From Leucobacter ruminantium (GTDB lineage: Bacteria > Actinomycetota > Actinomycetes > Actinomycetales > Microbacteriaceae), in the NCBI RefSeq assembly GCF_017565705.1, contig NZ_JAGDYL010000013.1:1-64000 (forward strand): DNA of 64,000 bases, given 5' to 3'. The position numbers and the translations under genes were made by a program. Below the pieces are notes generated by a model. The model did not search any database and had not been told where the DNA came from. It was given only the letters and a program-made list of their open reading frames with translations. Of this stretch, positions 43,164-52,014 are shown one piece after another. Each line of letters begins with the position of its first letter. Positions within the stretch are counted from its first letter, which is position 1.

Positions 43164-44588
43164 ATGAGCAAGCTACTCCTCGGCATCGACGTCGGCACGA
43201 GCTCGGTCAAGGTGGTCGCCACCGACCGCGCGGGCGTGCTCGTGGCGGACGCCGCCCAGCGCTACCCCACGGCGACGGACGGCGCCGCGGCCGAGCAGGA
43301 CGCGAATGCCTGGTGGGAGGCCGTGTGCGCCGTCACCCGGCGCGTGGTCGACGGCCGCGAGGTGGCGGCCGTCGCCGTCACCTCGCAGGCCCCCACGCTC
43401 GTGCCCGTCGACGCCGCGGGCGATCCCACCGCCATGGCGCTCACCTGGCTCGACCGCCGCGCGTCGGACGAGGCGCGGCGCATCGCCGAGATCGTGCCGG
43501 AGTCGCGCAACGGCGCGGATCCCTTCTTCGGCACCGCGAAGCTGCCGTGGCTCGCCGAGCACCGCCCCGAGGCGCTCGCCCGCGCCGAGCACGTGCTCTC
43601 GGCCAACGGCTTCATCGTGCGACGCCTCGGCGGTGAGAGCGTGCTCGACGACACCACCGCAGCGCTCATGCAGGGCTTCGACGACGAGGCGAACGCCTTC
43701 GCTGCCGCCCTCGTCGAGGCCGAGCCCTCGCTCCGCTACCTTCCCCGGGTGGTGCCCTCGACCGAGATCGTCGGCGCGGTGAGCCCCGAGGCCGCGGCGG
43801 CGACCGGGATCACCGCGGGCGCGCGCATCGTCGCGGGCGGTATCGATTCGATCGGCTCTGCGCTCGAGGCCGGCATCCTCGAGCCGGGCGATCCGCTCGT
43901 CGACATGACGGGCTTCTCGAGCGTCACCATCCTGCCGGTGCCCCGCGGCACCCGCGTCCCCGGCTTCCTGCACTCCCGGCACTGCGTGCCAGGCGTCGAC
44001 CTGCTCTTCACGGCGCAGGTCACGGCCGGCGCCACGATCGACTGGGTGAACGGACTCGACGGGCAGAGGGATCTGCGCGACGACTCCGAGCTGCTCGCCC
44101 GTCCGCGCCCGGGGCGTCTGACCATGGTGCCGAGCCTCGCGGGCGAGCGCACCCCGAGCTGGAACCAGCGTGCGCGCGGCGTCATCGACGGCATCGACCT
44201 TGCGGCAGACGGCATCGACCTCATGCTCGCGGCGATGGAGGGCAACGTGCTCGCGCTCGCCCGCGACATCGCCACGATCTCGGAGGCCGGCTATCCCGTC
44301 GACCGCGTCGTCTCGACCGGAGGCGGCTCGTCGTCCGCCGCGTGGCTGCAGATCAAGGCCGACGTGCTCGGCGTGCCCGTCGACCGGCCCGCGAGCGGGC
44401 ACGGCGCCGCTCAGGGCGCTGCGGTGCTCGCGGGGCTCGCGATCGGCGAGATCACCCTCGACACGGTGCGCGGCCTCGGCGGCGAGATCCGCGCGAGCTA
44501 TACGCCGGACCCCGAGCTCACGCGCGCCTACGCGGAGCGGCTCGCGCGCTTCGAGGAGCTGAGCCGGCTCAACGAGACGCGCCGCTGA
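43164..44588 (+). CDS. FGGY-family carbohydrate kinase
   Basis: 474-residue kinase with N-terminal loop LLGIDVGTSSVKVV (residues 5-18), AVTSQAPTLVPVD, a catalytic-Asp loop VAGGIDSIGSALEAG (near 225-239), the MTGFSSVTILP segment and RVVSTGGGSSSAAWLQIKADVLG. TWLDRRASDEARR is the substrate-facing strand. It does not fall clearly with RhaB, XylB, AraB or GlpK by eye. It follows the hydroxyacid dehydrogenase by 37 bp, so the pair probably act in one pathway with the ABC importer. ATG at 43164 follows GGAACGG. Confidence 0.88.
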   Translation: MSKLLLGIDVGTSSVKVVATDRAGVLVADAAQRYPTATDGAAAEQDANAWWEAVCAVTRRVVDGREVAAVAVTSQAPTLVPVDAAGDPTAMALTWLDRRASDEARRIAEIVPESRNGADPFFGTAKLPWLAEHRPEALARAEHVLSANGFIVRRLGGESVLDDTTAALMQGFDDEANAFAAALVEAEPSLRYLPRVVPSTEIVGAVSPEAAAATGITAGARIVAGGIDSIGSALEAGILEPGDPLVDMTGFSSVTILPVPRGTRVPGFLHSRHCVPGVDLLFTAQVTAGATIDWVNGLDGQRDLRDDSELLARPRPGRLTMVPSLAGERTPSWNQRARGVIDGIDLAADGIDLMLAAMEGNVLALARDIATISEAGYPVDRVVSTGGGSSSAAWLQIKADVLGVPVDRPASGHGAAQGAAVLAGLAIGEITLDTVRGLGGEIRASYTPDPELTRAYAERLARFEELSRLNETRR

Positions 44589-44637
44589 GGGAGCCGTCCG
44601 CCGAGCTGGTGGGCGAAGCCGCGCGATCGAAACCGCT

Positions 44638-46038
44638 CTACGGGTCGTACCTCTGCGGCTTGTAGACCCGCGAGACGAGGTCGCGGAGGTCGGCGAGCGA
44701 ACCGCTCAGCACTCCCGCGGCCCGAGCCTGGACGAGGAGGTTGCCGATCGCGCTCGCCTCGACGGGGCCCGCGTAGACCGGAACTCCCGTCCGCCTGGCG
44801 GTCAGTCGGCACAGCAGCGAGTTCCGCGATCCGCCGCCCACGACGTTGACCTGCGTGATCCGCTGCCCCGAGATCCGCTCGATGTCGGCGATGGCGCGGG
44901 CGTAGGCGTCGGCGAGCGACTCGAGGATGCAGCGCGTGATCGCCGCCTTGCCCTCCGGCGGCCTGATGCCGCGCGCGGCGAACCAGCCGCGGATCGCGGC
45001 CGGCATGTCGGCCGGCGCGTAGAAGATCTCGTCCGTCGCGTCGAAGACGGGGACCTCGGCGTCGTGCTCCGCGGCCGCGCGCAGCAGCTCGGTCAGCTCG
45101 ATCCCTTCCCCCTCCGCCTCCCAGGCGCGCTTCGACTCGCTGAGCAACCACATGCCCATGACGTTCTTCATGAACCGGTTGCGTCCGTCGACGCCGCCCT
45201 CGTTCGTGAAGTTCGCGCGCTCGGCGTCCGCGCAGGTGATCGGGTGCGCGGTCTCGACGCCGACGAGCGACCAGGTGCCCGAGGAGATGAACGCGGCGCC
45301 CGAGGCGAGCGGGGCGGCCACGACCGCGGAGGCGGTGTCGTGCGATCCGACCGCGTAGACCTGCGGGTCGCCGTGCACGCCGAAGTGCTCCCGGACGCCG
45401 GGGAGCAGGGGGCCGACCACCGTGCCGGAGTCGATCAGCGGCGGGAGCAGCGACGGCTCGATGCCCAGCATCTCCAGCAGCTCGAGATCCCAGCTCCCGT
45501 CGAGGCGCATCATCCCCGTCGTGGTGGCGTTGGTGCGCTCGATCGCCTGCCGACCCGTCATCCAGTAGTTGAACAGGTCGGGCAGCATCAGCATCGTGTC
45601 GGCCAGCTCGAGCATGCCGCGCTCCCGGTCGACCGACAGCTGGTTGATCGTGGTGAAGGGCATCCGCTGCAGGCCGCAGCGGGCGTAGAGCTCGGGCTGC
45701 GAGATCACCGCGTCGACGAGTTCGAGGCCCCGCTCGGTGCGCGAGTCGCGGTAGGAGTAGGGCACCGAGAGCAGGGATCCCTGTCGCAGCAGCCCGTAGT
45801 CGACCGCCCAGGAGTCGACGGCGATCCCCGAGATCTCGGCCTCGTGCGAGGCGGCGGCGATAGCCTCGAGTGCCTCCGAGAACAGTGTCAGCACCGACCA
45901 GTGCAGGCCGTCGTTCACCATGACCGGCCGGTTGGGGAACCTGGCCGCCTCGGTCAGTTCGAGCTCCTCGGGGCCGACGCGCCCCACCATGACCCGCCCG
46001 CTGGACGCACCGAGGTCGATGGCCGCGAACCGCTGCAC
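44638..46038 (-). CDS. rhaB: L-rhamnulokinase
   Basis: Phosphorylates L-rhamnulose at C1. FGGY kinase of 466 residues with FAAIDLGASSGRVMVG at the N-terminus, GIAVDSWAVDYGLL, GLQRMPFTTINQL, SSGTWSLVGVET, GMWLLSESKRAWE and VVGGGSRNSLLCRLTARRTG, all typical of RhaB. Start is the GTG at 46038, which shares one base with the TAG stop of the isomerase gene upstream, so the two are translationally coupled. The open frame extends far upstream only as a shadow of the isomerase. Confidence 0.92.
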   Translation of the reverse strand: MQRFAAIDLGASSGRVMVGRVGPEELELTEAARFPNRPVMVNDGLHWSVLTLFSEALEAIAAASHEAEISGIAVDSWAVDYGLLRQGSLLSVPYSYRDSRTERGLELVDAVISQPELYARCGLQRMPFTTINQLSVDRERGMLELADTMLMLPDLFNYWMTGRQAIERTNATTTGMMRLDGSWDLELLEMLGIEPSLLPPLIDSGTVVGPLLPGVREHFGVHGDPQVYAVGSHDTASAVVAAPLASGAAFISSGTWSLVGVETAHPITCADAERANFTNEGGVDGRNRFMKNVMGMWLLSESKRAWEAEGEGIELTELLRAAAEHDAEVPVFDATDEIFYAPADMPAAIRGWFAARGIRPPEGKAAITRCILESLADAYARAIADIERISGQRITQVNVVGGGSRNSLLCRLTARRTGVPVYAGPVEASAIGNLLVQARAAGVLSGSLADLRDLVSRVYKPQRYDP

Positions 46039-47198
46039 TACGCCCCCCAGCTCGCCTGCGTGCCGCCGACGCGCTCCTCGGCGATCCGGTCGAGGTAGCC
46101 GGAGGCCAGGAAGGCGCGCATGGGATCCTCGGGCAGACCCCGCTGCGATCGGTACTCGGCGAGCAGGGGGCGCACGTCCGTGCGGAATGCGTCCTCGAAG
46201 ATCTCGTTCGCGAGGAGGACGTCGCAGTCGCGTCGCGCCGCGTCGAGCGCCTCCGTGTCGATGGACAGCGCCTTCGCCACGGCCTCTTGAACGTTCAGCA
46301 CGCTCTTGATCTGACCGGGGATCTTCGCCTCGATGTTGTGGCACTGGTCGAGCACGAGCTGGACGTCGGGGCTCCCGTAGCCGCCGCCCGCGATCAGCTC
46401 TGCGACGATCCGGTACAGCTGATAGGGATCCGCGGCGCCGACGATGAGGTCGTCGTCGGCGTAGAAGCGCGAGTTGAAGTCGAATGCGCCGAGCTTTCCG
46501 AGGCGCAGCAGCTGCGCGACGATGAACTCGATGTTGGTGCCGGGCGCGTGATGACCGGTGTCGAGGACCACCATGGCGCGCTCGCCGAGTGCGGCGCAGT
46601 GGGCGTAGCTCGTGCCCCAGTCGGGGATGTCGGTGTGGTAGAACGCGGGCTCGAAGAACTTGTACTCGAGCACCATGCGCTGCTCCTCGCCCAGGTGCTC
46701 GTAGATCGCGTGAAGCGACTCGGCGAGACGATCCTGGCGGGCGCGGATGGAGTCCTGGCCCGGGTAGTTCGTGCCGTCGGCGAGCCACACCTTCAGGTCT
46801 CGGCTGCCGGTGCGGTGCATGATCTCGATGCACTCGAGATGGTGGTCGACGGCCTTCCGACGGATGCGCGGGTCGGGATGGGTCAGGCTGCCGAACTTGT
46901 AGTCCTCGTCCTGGAAGGTGTTGGAGTTGATGGTTCCGAGCGCGACGCCGAGATCCTGCGCGTGCGCCCGCAGCGCCTCCCAGTCGTCCACCGCATCCCA
47001 CGGGTAGTGCAGAGCGACGCGGGGGGCGAGCCCGGTGTGGGCGTGCACCTGCGCCGCGTCGGACACCTTCTCGAAGGGATCGCGCGGAGTGCCCGGCGTG
47101 CCGAACACGCGGAATCGCGTTCCCGAGTTGCCGTAAGCCCAACTGGGGACCTCGATCGCCAGCCGGTCGAGGTCGGCGTACTGAGGGGTGAGCGCCAT
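46038..47198 (-). CDS. rhaI: L-rhamnose isomerase
   Basis: Metal-dependent TIM-barrel isomerase converting L-rhamnose to L-rhamnulose, RhaI type (386 residues), distinct from the E. coli RhaA type. HYPWDAVDDW, GTINSNTFQDEDYKFGSLTH, WLADGTNYPGQDS, EYKFFEPAFYHTD, LDTGHHAPGTNIE and FDFNSRFYADDDLIVG hold the conserved acidic and His metal ligands. The ATG at 47198 has AAGGAGA 6 nt upstream. It forms a two-gene minus-strand operon with rhaB and is divergent from the DeoR-ABC operon, with a shared operator motif in between. No rhamnose mutarotase gene (RhaM) is visible. Confidence 0.92.
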   Translation of the reverse strand: MALTPQYADLDRLAIEVPSWAYGNSGTRFRVFGTPGTPRDPFEKVSDAAQVHAHTGLAPRVALHYPWDAVDDWEALRAHAQDLGVALGTINSNTFQDEDYKFGSLTHPDPRIRRKAVDHHLECIEIMHRTGSRDLKVWLADGTNYPGQDSIRARQDRLAESLHAIYEHLGEEQRMVLEYKFFEPAFYHTDIPDWGTSYAHCAALGERAMVVLDTGHHAPGTNIEFIVAQLLRLGKLGAFDFNSRFYADDDLIVGAADPYQLYRIVAELIAGGGYGSPDVQLVLDQCHNIEAKIPGQIKSVLNVQEAVAKALSIDTEALDAARRDCDVLLANEIFEDAFRTDVRPLLAEYRSQRGLPEDPMRAFLASGYLDRIAEERVGGTQASWGA

Positions 47199-47257
47199 CG
47201 TCTTCTCCTTTCCGCGCGACGGTGCACGGTTGCCTGCGTCCCAGTCTGCATGAGCAG

Positions 47258-47270
47258 GCGTTTCAAACGC
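47258..47270. promoter_or_regulatory. Operator GCGTTN3AACGC, rhaI side
   Basis: Perfect palindrome GCGTTTCAAACGC. On the minus strand TTGCGT at this spot and CAGACT 18 nt further form a plausible promoter toward rhaI, so the site overlaps its -35 region. The same GCGTT-N3-AACGC pattern recurs at 47426-47438. Confidence 0.6.
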
Positions 47271-47425
47271 AAGGCATTCCGAAACCGCCGTGTGCGGCGG
47301 TCGAGACGCGCGTGAATCACGTGGATGCAAGGCGCAACGGGGTGTGTCAGCGACAGGAGAGCCGGAGGAAACGCAAGAGAGGGAAATTTCGAACGAAGAC
47401 GTTTTGGTTACGATTGCATAAATCT

Positions 47426-47458
47426 GCGTTGCGAACGCGACCCGTGTCGGGCTACGGT
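47426..47458 (+). promoter_or_regulatory. Promoter TTGCGA-18-TACGGT with operator GCGTTN3AACGC
   Basis: TTGCGA (47429-47434) and TACGGT (47453-47458) point toward the DeoR gene at 47493. The palindrome GCGTTGCGAACGC (47426-47438) covers the -35 box and is the second copy of the operator seen at 47258. Confidence 0.6.
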
Positions 47459-47492
47459 TACTCCGACTTCACGCACGAAGGAGTTGCGGAAC

Positions 47493-48317
47493 GTGAACGA
47501 ACGGGAAACCCGGATACTCGAGGCGCTCGAGCAGCAGGGCACGGTTCAGGTCGGAGGCCTCGCCGAAGCTCTGGGGGTCTCTGCCGTCACGATCCGCAAA
47601 GACCTCGAATCCCTCGAGCAGCGTCGGCTGCTGCGGCGCATCCGAGGCGGCGCGACGCGCCCGCAGCCTCATGTCGAGGGCGAGTTCCCCGAGCGCATGG
47701 CCGTCTCCGCGCGGGCGAAGAAGGCCGTCGCGGTCGCCGCGGCCGAGCTCATCGAAGACGGCGACACCGTCGCCTTCGACACGTCGAGCACCGCCCACTT
47801 CATTGCGCGAGAGGTGCTCGGACGCCGCGATCTCGTGGTGATCACCCAGTCGCTTCCCACAGCCACGCTGTTCTTCGAGATGTCGAGCGCGCAGGTCATC
47901 ATGCCGGGAGGGATCCTCCGCAGGGAGTCGAGCGGGCTCGTCGGAACCAGGCCGGAGCACCTCGTCGGCCGCGGACGCATCGCCAAGGGATTCTTCGGGG
48001 TCACCGGTCTCTCCGCCGTGGGCGGGCTCCTGGAACTCGGGCTCGACGAGTCCGAGTCGAAGAGGGTGCTGGCCGAAGCGTGCGACGAGGTCTACGGCGT
48101 CTTCTCGTCCGACAAGGCGAGCGGCTTCGGCTTCCACTCCTTCTGCCCCGTCGAATCCGTCACCGGCTTGATCACCGACGAAGCCTTCCCAGCCGCCGAT
48201 GCGGCGGAGTGGGAGGCGGCAGGGGTCAGCGTGCGGCTCGCCCCGCTGAGCCCGCCTGCCGCGCGAGCGAGCCCGCTGCGCCATGACGCGCTGGCGTCGG
48301 GGACAGCGGCGCAATAG
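47493..48317 (+). CDS. DeoR-family regulator of the rhamnose cluster (3)
   Basis: 274-residue DeoR-type regulator. Winged helix at residues 3-55 (RETRILEALEQQGTVQVGGL, SAVTIRKDLESLEQRRLLRRIRGGA), sensor domain with VAFDTSSTAHFIAREV, TQSLPTATLFFEM, MPGGILRRESSGLVG and DESESKRVLAEACDEVYGVFSSDKASG. The start is GTG at 47493 with GAAGGAG 9 nt before it. It is divergent from rhaI-rhaB and heads the rhamnose ABC operon, so it is the probable local repressor and binds the two GCGTTN3AACGC sites. The C-terminal 25 residues are an Ala/Pro/Ser-rich tail. Confidence 0.92.
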   Translation: MNERETRILEALEQQGTVQVGGLAEALGVSAVTIRKDLESLEQRRLLRRIRGGATRPQPHVEGEFPERMAVSARAKKAVAVAAAELIEDGDTVAFDTSSTAHFIAREVLGRRDLVVITQSLPTATLFFEMSSAQVIMPGGILRRESSGLVGTRPEHLVGRGRIAKGFFGVTGLSAVGGLLELGLDESESKRVLAEACDEVYGVFSSDKASGFGFHSFCPVESVTGLITDEAFPAADAAEWEAAGVSVRLAPLSPPAARASPLRHDALASGTAAQ

Positions 48318-48347
48318 TCCGAAAACCACCGATAGCAAGGAGAGACA

Positions 48348-49373
48348 ATGACAATCAAACGCAAGGTCATGGGTGCTCTGGCGTTGGCCGCGGCGGGTGC
48401 CCTGGTGCTCGCCGGCTGCACCGATCGCAATGCCGCGGACGGCGGCGACAGCGGGGGCGGCGACGGCGACATCACGGTCGCGTTCGTGCCGAAGCTGCAG
48501 GGCATCCCCTACTTCGAGGCGATGAACACCGGCGGCGAGGCTGCCGCCGAAGAGCTCGGTTTCACGTGGCTGTATCAGGGCCCGACCGAGGCCGACGCCG
48601 CCGCGCAGGCCGACATCGTGCGCTCGTTCATCCAGCAGGGCGTCGACGTGCTGCTCGTCGCCCCCAACGATCCCGACTCGATGGGCCCGCTGCTGCAGGA
48701 GGCGCAGAAGGCAGGCATCAAGGTCGCCACGACCGACACCGACGCGCCCGACTCGGTGCGTGAGCTCTTCGTCAACCAGGCGAGCGTCGAGGGCGTCGGA
48801 GAGGCGCTGACCGACCAGCTCCTGGAGGCCATGGGCGGCAAGGGGAAGTACGCGATCGTCTCGTGCGGCGAGACCGCGGCCAACCTCAACGCCTGGATCG
48901 AGGTGCAGAAGGAGTACACCGCCTCGGAGTACCCGGATGCCGAGATCGTCGACATCGTCTACGCGGGCGAGGATCAGGCGCAGGCCACCGCGATGGCGAC
49001 CGACCTCATGAACGCCCACCCCGACCTCACCGGTCTCGTGGGCGAGTGCACCTCGAGTGCCCCCGGCGTCGCCCAGGCGGTGCAGGACGCGGGCAAGATC
49101 GGCAAGGTGCACACGGTCGGCCTGGGCACGCCCCAGTCGATGGCGCCGTACCTCGAGAACGGCTCCTCGGCCGCCTCGGTGATCTGGGACGTCGAGGCGC
49201 TCGGCTACCTCTCGGCGTGGGCCGGCCTGCAGCTCGCCAACGGTGAGGAGATCCCCGAGAAGGTAGAGGCCGGCCCCGCGACGGAGGCGACCTTCGACGC
49301 GAGCAAGAAGGAACTGCTGCTCGGCCCGCCGCTGATCGTCACCAAGGACAACGCCGGCGACTACGACTACTAG
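48348..49373 (+). CDS. Rhamnose-type ABC importer, substrate-binding lipoprotein
   Basis: Type I sugar-binding lipoprotein of 341 residues similar to RhaS/LsrB. Signal peptide with lipobox LAGC (Cys near residue 24), Gly/Asp-rich linker, then AFVPKLQGIPYFEAMNTGGEAAAEELG, a hallmark start for the RhaS/AI-2 group. NDPDSMGPLLQEAQKAGIKVATTDTD and VGLGTPQSMAPYLENGS complete the pattern. It follows the DeoR gene by 30 bp. A large palindrome separates it from the ATPase gene. Substrate L-rhamnose is inferred from the adjacent isomerase and kinase. Confidence 0.9.
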   Translation: MTIKRKVMGALALAAAGALVLAGCTDRNAADGGDSGGGDGDITVAFVPKLQGIPYFEAMNTGGEAAAEELGFTWLYQGPTEADAAAQADIVRSFIQQGVDVLLVAPNDPDSMGPLLQEAQKAGIKVATTDTDAPDSVRELFVNQASVEGVGEALTDQLLEAMGGKGKYAIVSCGETAANLNAWIEVQKEYTASEYPDAEIVDIVYAGEDQAQATAMATDLMNAHPDLTGLVGECTSSAPGVAQAVQDAGKIGKVHTVGLGTPQSMAPYLENGSSAASVIWDVEALGYLSAWAGLQLANGEEIPEKVEAGPATEATFDASKKELLLGPPLIVTKDNAGDYDY

Positions 49374-49392
49374 CAGTCGCCCGGTCCTGCCC

Positions 49393-49458
49393 GCCGGCTG
49401 AGCGAGCGCGAGCGAGTCGGATCCCCTGATCTCGACTCGCTCCGCCCGCTCAGCCGGC
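49393..49458 (+). repeat. Palindromic intergenic element between binding protein and ATPase genes
   Basis: Outer arms GCCGGCTGAGCG (49393-49404) and CGCTCAGCCGGC (49447-49458) are perfect inverted copies and enclose GCGAGTCG / CGACTCGC. It is a member of the CTCAACC/GACTC repeat family placed inside an operon, and its transcript would fold into a strong hairpin that can reduce expression of the downstream transport genes relative to the binding protein. Confidence 0.6.
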
Positions 49459-49498
49459 CGCTGCCCGCCCGCAATTCACAGAAGGAGCAGAGACGCTC

Positions 49499-51007
49499 AT
49501 GGCACACACCGACGCGATACCGCGTCTGCAGATGTCCGGCATATCGAAGAGCTACGGCGGCGTGAAGGCGATCCGCCACGCGGAGATCACGATTCAGCCG
49601 GGCTCGGTCCACGCGCTCGTCGGCGAGAACGGAGCGGGCAAGTCCACGCTGATCAAGATCCTCGCCGGCGCGGAGTCCGCCGACAGCGGGACGATCGAGA
49701 TCGACGGCGAGACGGTCCGCATCCACAACACCTCCGACGCGATCAAACTCGGCATCCAGACCGTCTACCAGGAGCCGCAGCTCTTCGACGAGCTCAGCGT
49801 CGCCGAGAACTTCTTCATCGGCCGTGAGATCACCCGCGGCCCGATGATCGACTGGAACGAGCAGGCACCGCGCATGCTCGAACTCCTCACCCTCGTCGGT
49901 CTCGACCCCAAGCACGCGGCACGCCCGGTCGGCGACCTGTCGATCGCGCAGAAGCAGCTGATCTCGATCGCGAAGGCCCTGCTCGAGAAGGCCTCGGTGC
50001 TGATCCTCGACGAGCCCAGCGCGATCCTCACCGATCGGGAGATCGAGAACCTGTTCTCCGTGGTCAGGAAGCTGACGGCCGACGGGGTGTCGATCATCTA
50101 CATCTCGCACCGCCTCGACGAGCTCTTCCGCATCGCCGACACGGTCACGATCATGCGCGACGGCACCACGGTCGCCCACGAGCCCATCGGCAATCTCTCC
50201 GTGCGCGAGATCGCCGAGCGCATGGTCGGCGGCGTCCTGACCGAGGGCGCGCGCGAGGTCGGCGAGCGCGGCGAGGTCGTGCTCGAGCTCAAGGGACTGA
50301 GCTCGGGCGAGAGCTTCTCCGACGTCGACCTCACGGTGCGCAAGGGCGAGATCGTCGGACTCTACGGGCTCGTCGGCTCCGGCGTGGCCGAGGTCGGCGA
50401 GGTCATCTACGGCATGCGCCAGACCACGGGCGGCACGCTGCTGATCGACGGCGAGCCCACGAGGATCGCGTCGCCGACCGACGCGAAGCGCCGCCAGATC
50501 AGAATGCTGCCGGCGAACCGGGCCCAGCAGGGATCGTTCGCGTTCCAGAGCATCGCGTTCAACACGACGATCGGATCCCTCCCCCGACTCGGCCGCTTCG
50601 GCATCGTGCGCCCCAAGGTCGAGCGCGACATCGCGCGACGGCTGATCGAACGTCTCGGGGTGAAGACGCCGAGCGAGAAGCAGGTGATCAGCGCGATGTC
50701 GGGCGGCAACGCGCAGAAGGTGATCCTCGCGCGGCAGATCGTCGACCGGCCCGAACTCCTCGTGCTCGCAGAACCCACGCAGGGCGTCGATGTCGGTGCG
50801 AAGGAGGAGATCCACCAGATCATCTCCGACCTCGCGGATCAGGGAACCGCGGTCCTGGTGATCACCACCGACCTCGCCGAGGTCCTGCGGATCTCCGACC
50901 GCGTCGTGGTCTTCCGCGAGGGGACGCCGGTGCGCGAGTTCGCAGAGGGGGCGACGCAGGCGGACCTGCTCGCCGTAGCCGCGGGCGCGGAGGAGGAAGC
51001 AGCATGA
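49499..51007 (+). CDS. Rhamnose-type ABC importer, double ATPase
   Basis: 502-residue fused ATPase of the RbsA/RhaT family. First domain Walker A GENGAGKST near residue 42, VYQEPQLFDELSV, degenerate signature LSIAQKQLISIAKALL and Walker B LILDEPSAILTD. Second domain GLVGSGVAEVGEVIYG (degenerate Walker A), signature MSGGNAQKVILARQI and LVLAEPTQGVDVGA, in which the Walker B Asp is replaced by Ala (LAEP), as often seen in this subfamily. The stop overlaps the first permease start. Confidence 0.92.
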   Translation: MAHTDAIPRLQMSGISKSYGGVKAIRHAEITIQPGSVHALVGENGAGKSTLIKILAGAESADSGTIEIDGETVRIHNTSDAIKLGIQTVYQEPQLFDELSVAENFFIGREITRGPMIDWNEQAPRMLELLTLVGLDPKHAARPVGDLSIAQKQLISIAKALLEKASVLILDEPSAILTDREIENLFSVVRKLTADGVSIIYISHRLDELFRIADTVTIMRDGTTVAHEPIGNLSVREIAERMVGGVLTEGAREVGERGEVVLELKGLSSGESFSDVDLTVRKGEIVGLYGLVGSGVAEVGEVIYGMRQTTGGTLLIDGEPTRIASPTDAKRRQIRMLPANRAQQGSFAFQSIAFNTTIGSLPRLGRFGIVRPKVERDIARRLIERLGVKTPSEKQVISAMSGGNAQKVILARQIVDRPELLVLAEPTQGVDVGAKEEIHQIISDLADQGTAVLVITTDLAEVLRISDRVVVFREGTPVREFAEGATQADLLAVAAGAEEEAA

Positions 51008-52014
51008 GCGACACCGCAGTACGTACCGGCTCGCAGAGAGTCAGCACGCGCAAGATACTTCCGCCCTACATCACGGGCCAGGAACTCGTCCTCGTCGGCG
51101 TCATCGCCGTACTGTGGGTCGTGCTGGGCTTCAACACCCCGGCATTCCTCTCGGCGGGATCGATCGGGCCGCTCCTCGTGCAGGTCGCCCCGATCGCCGT
51201 CATCGGAGTCGGCATGACGTTCGTCATCATCACCGCGGGCATCGACGTCTCCGTCGGGTCGATCGTGATGGTCGCGGCCGTCATCACGGCACGATCCCTC
51301 GTCGACTTCGGATTGCCGTTCTGGCCGGCCCTGCTGCTGTCGCTCGTCGTCGGCGCGGCGCTCGGCGCGCTGAACGGCGTGCTCGTGGCCTACGGCCGGG
51401 TGCACGCGATCATCATCACCTTCGGCACCATGAACCTCTTCCGGTTCATCGGCCTGCAGGTGTTCGGCTCGTCGACGGTGAACAACATGCCGCCGACGTT
51501 CAGCGTCTTCGGACGCGGAGAGGCCGGTTCGACGCTCGGCGTTCCCCACGCCTTCGCGATCGCGGTGCTCATCACGGCCGTCGCCTGGTGGTATCTGCGC
51601 TACACCAAGGGCGGACGCAGCCTGTACGCGATCGGCGGCAACGCGAACGCCGCGCGCCTCGCGGGCATCAAGGTGCAGCCGCGCATCTTGGCTGTCTACG
51701 CGCTCACCGGCCTGCTCGCCGGCCTCGCTGCCTGCATGACGCTGGCGGCGGGCACGTCGACGCTGGACCAGTCGGTCGGAAGCGGCCGTGAGCTCCAGGT
51801 CATCGCCGCCGTCGTCATCGGGGGCACCTCCATCGTGGGCGGACGCGGCTCGGTCGTGGGCACCCTTCTCGGTGCGCTCCTCGTGCAGTCGGTGACGAGC
51901 GGCGTCGTGCAGCTCGGCTGGCCGACGCAGCTGGCGTTCTTCTTCGTCGGACTCTTCATCGTCATCGCGGTCGGAACCGACCTCATTCGCGAACGGGCAA
52001 GGAGGCGGTCATGA
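51004..52014 (+). CDS. Rhamnose-type ABC importer, permease 1
   Basis: RbsC-like permease of 336 residues, about nine hydrophobic helices. GVGMTFVIITAGIDVSVGSIVMVAA, YAIGGNANAARLAGIKVQP and AAVVIGGTSIVGGRGSVVGTLLGALL are the standard landmarks. Unlike the importer at 38-41 kb this system has two different permeases, the arrangement seen in RhaPQ and LsrCD transporters. ATGA overlaps at both ends. Confidence 0.92.
   Translation: MSDTAVRTGSQRVSTRKILPPYITGQELVLVGVIAVLWVVLGFNTPAFLSAGSIGPLLVQVAPIAVIGVGMTFVIITAGIDVSVGSIVMVAAVITARSLVDFGLPFWPALLLSLVVGAALGALNGVLVAYGRVHAIIITFGTMNLFRFIGLQVFGSSTVNNMPPTFSVFGRGEAGSTLGVPHAFAIAVLITAVAWWYLRYTKGGRSLYAIGGNANAARLAGIKVQPRILAVYALTGLLAGLAACMTLAAGTSTLDQSVGSGRELQVIAAVVIGGTSIVGGRGSVVGTLLGALLVQSVTSGVVQLGWPTQLAFFFVGLFIVIAVGTDLIRERARRRS

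Noticed and set aside
40202-50574. An apparent desert of the GAGGGATC octamer that might mark recent transfer of the rhamnose genes
   Set aside because: A second reading found copies near 44066 and 47911, so the gap is not real.
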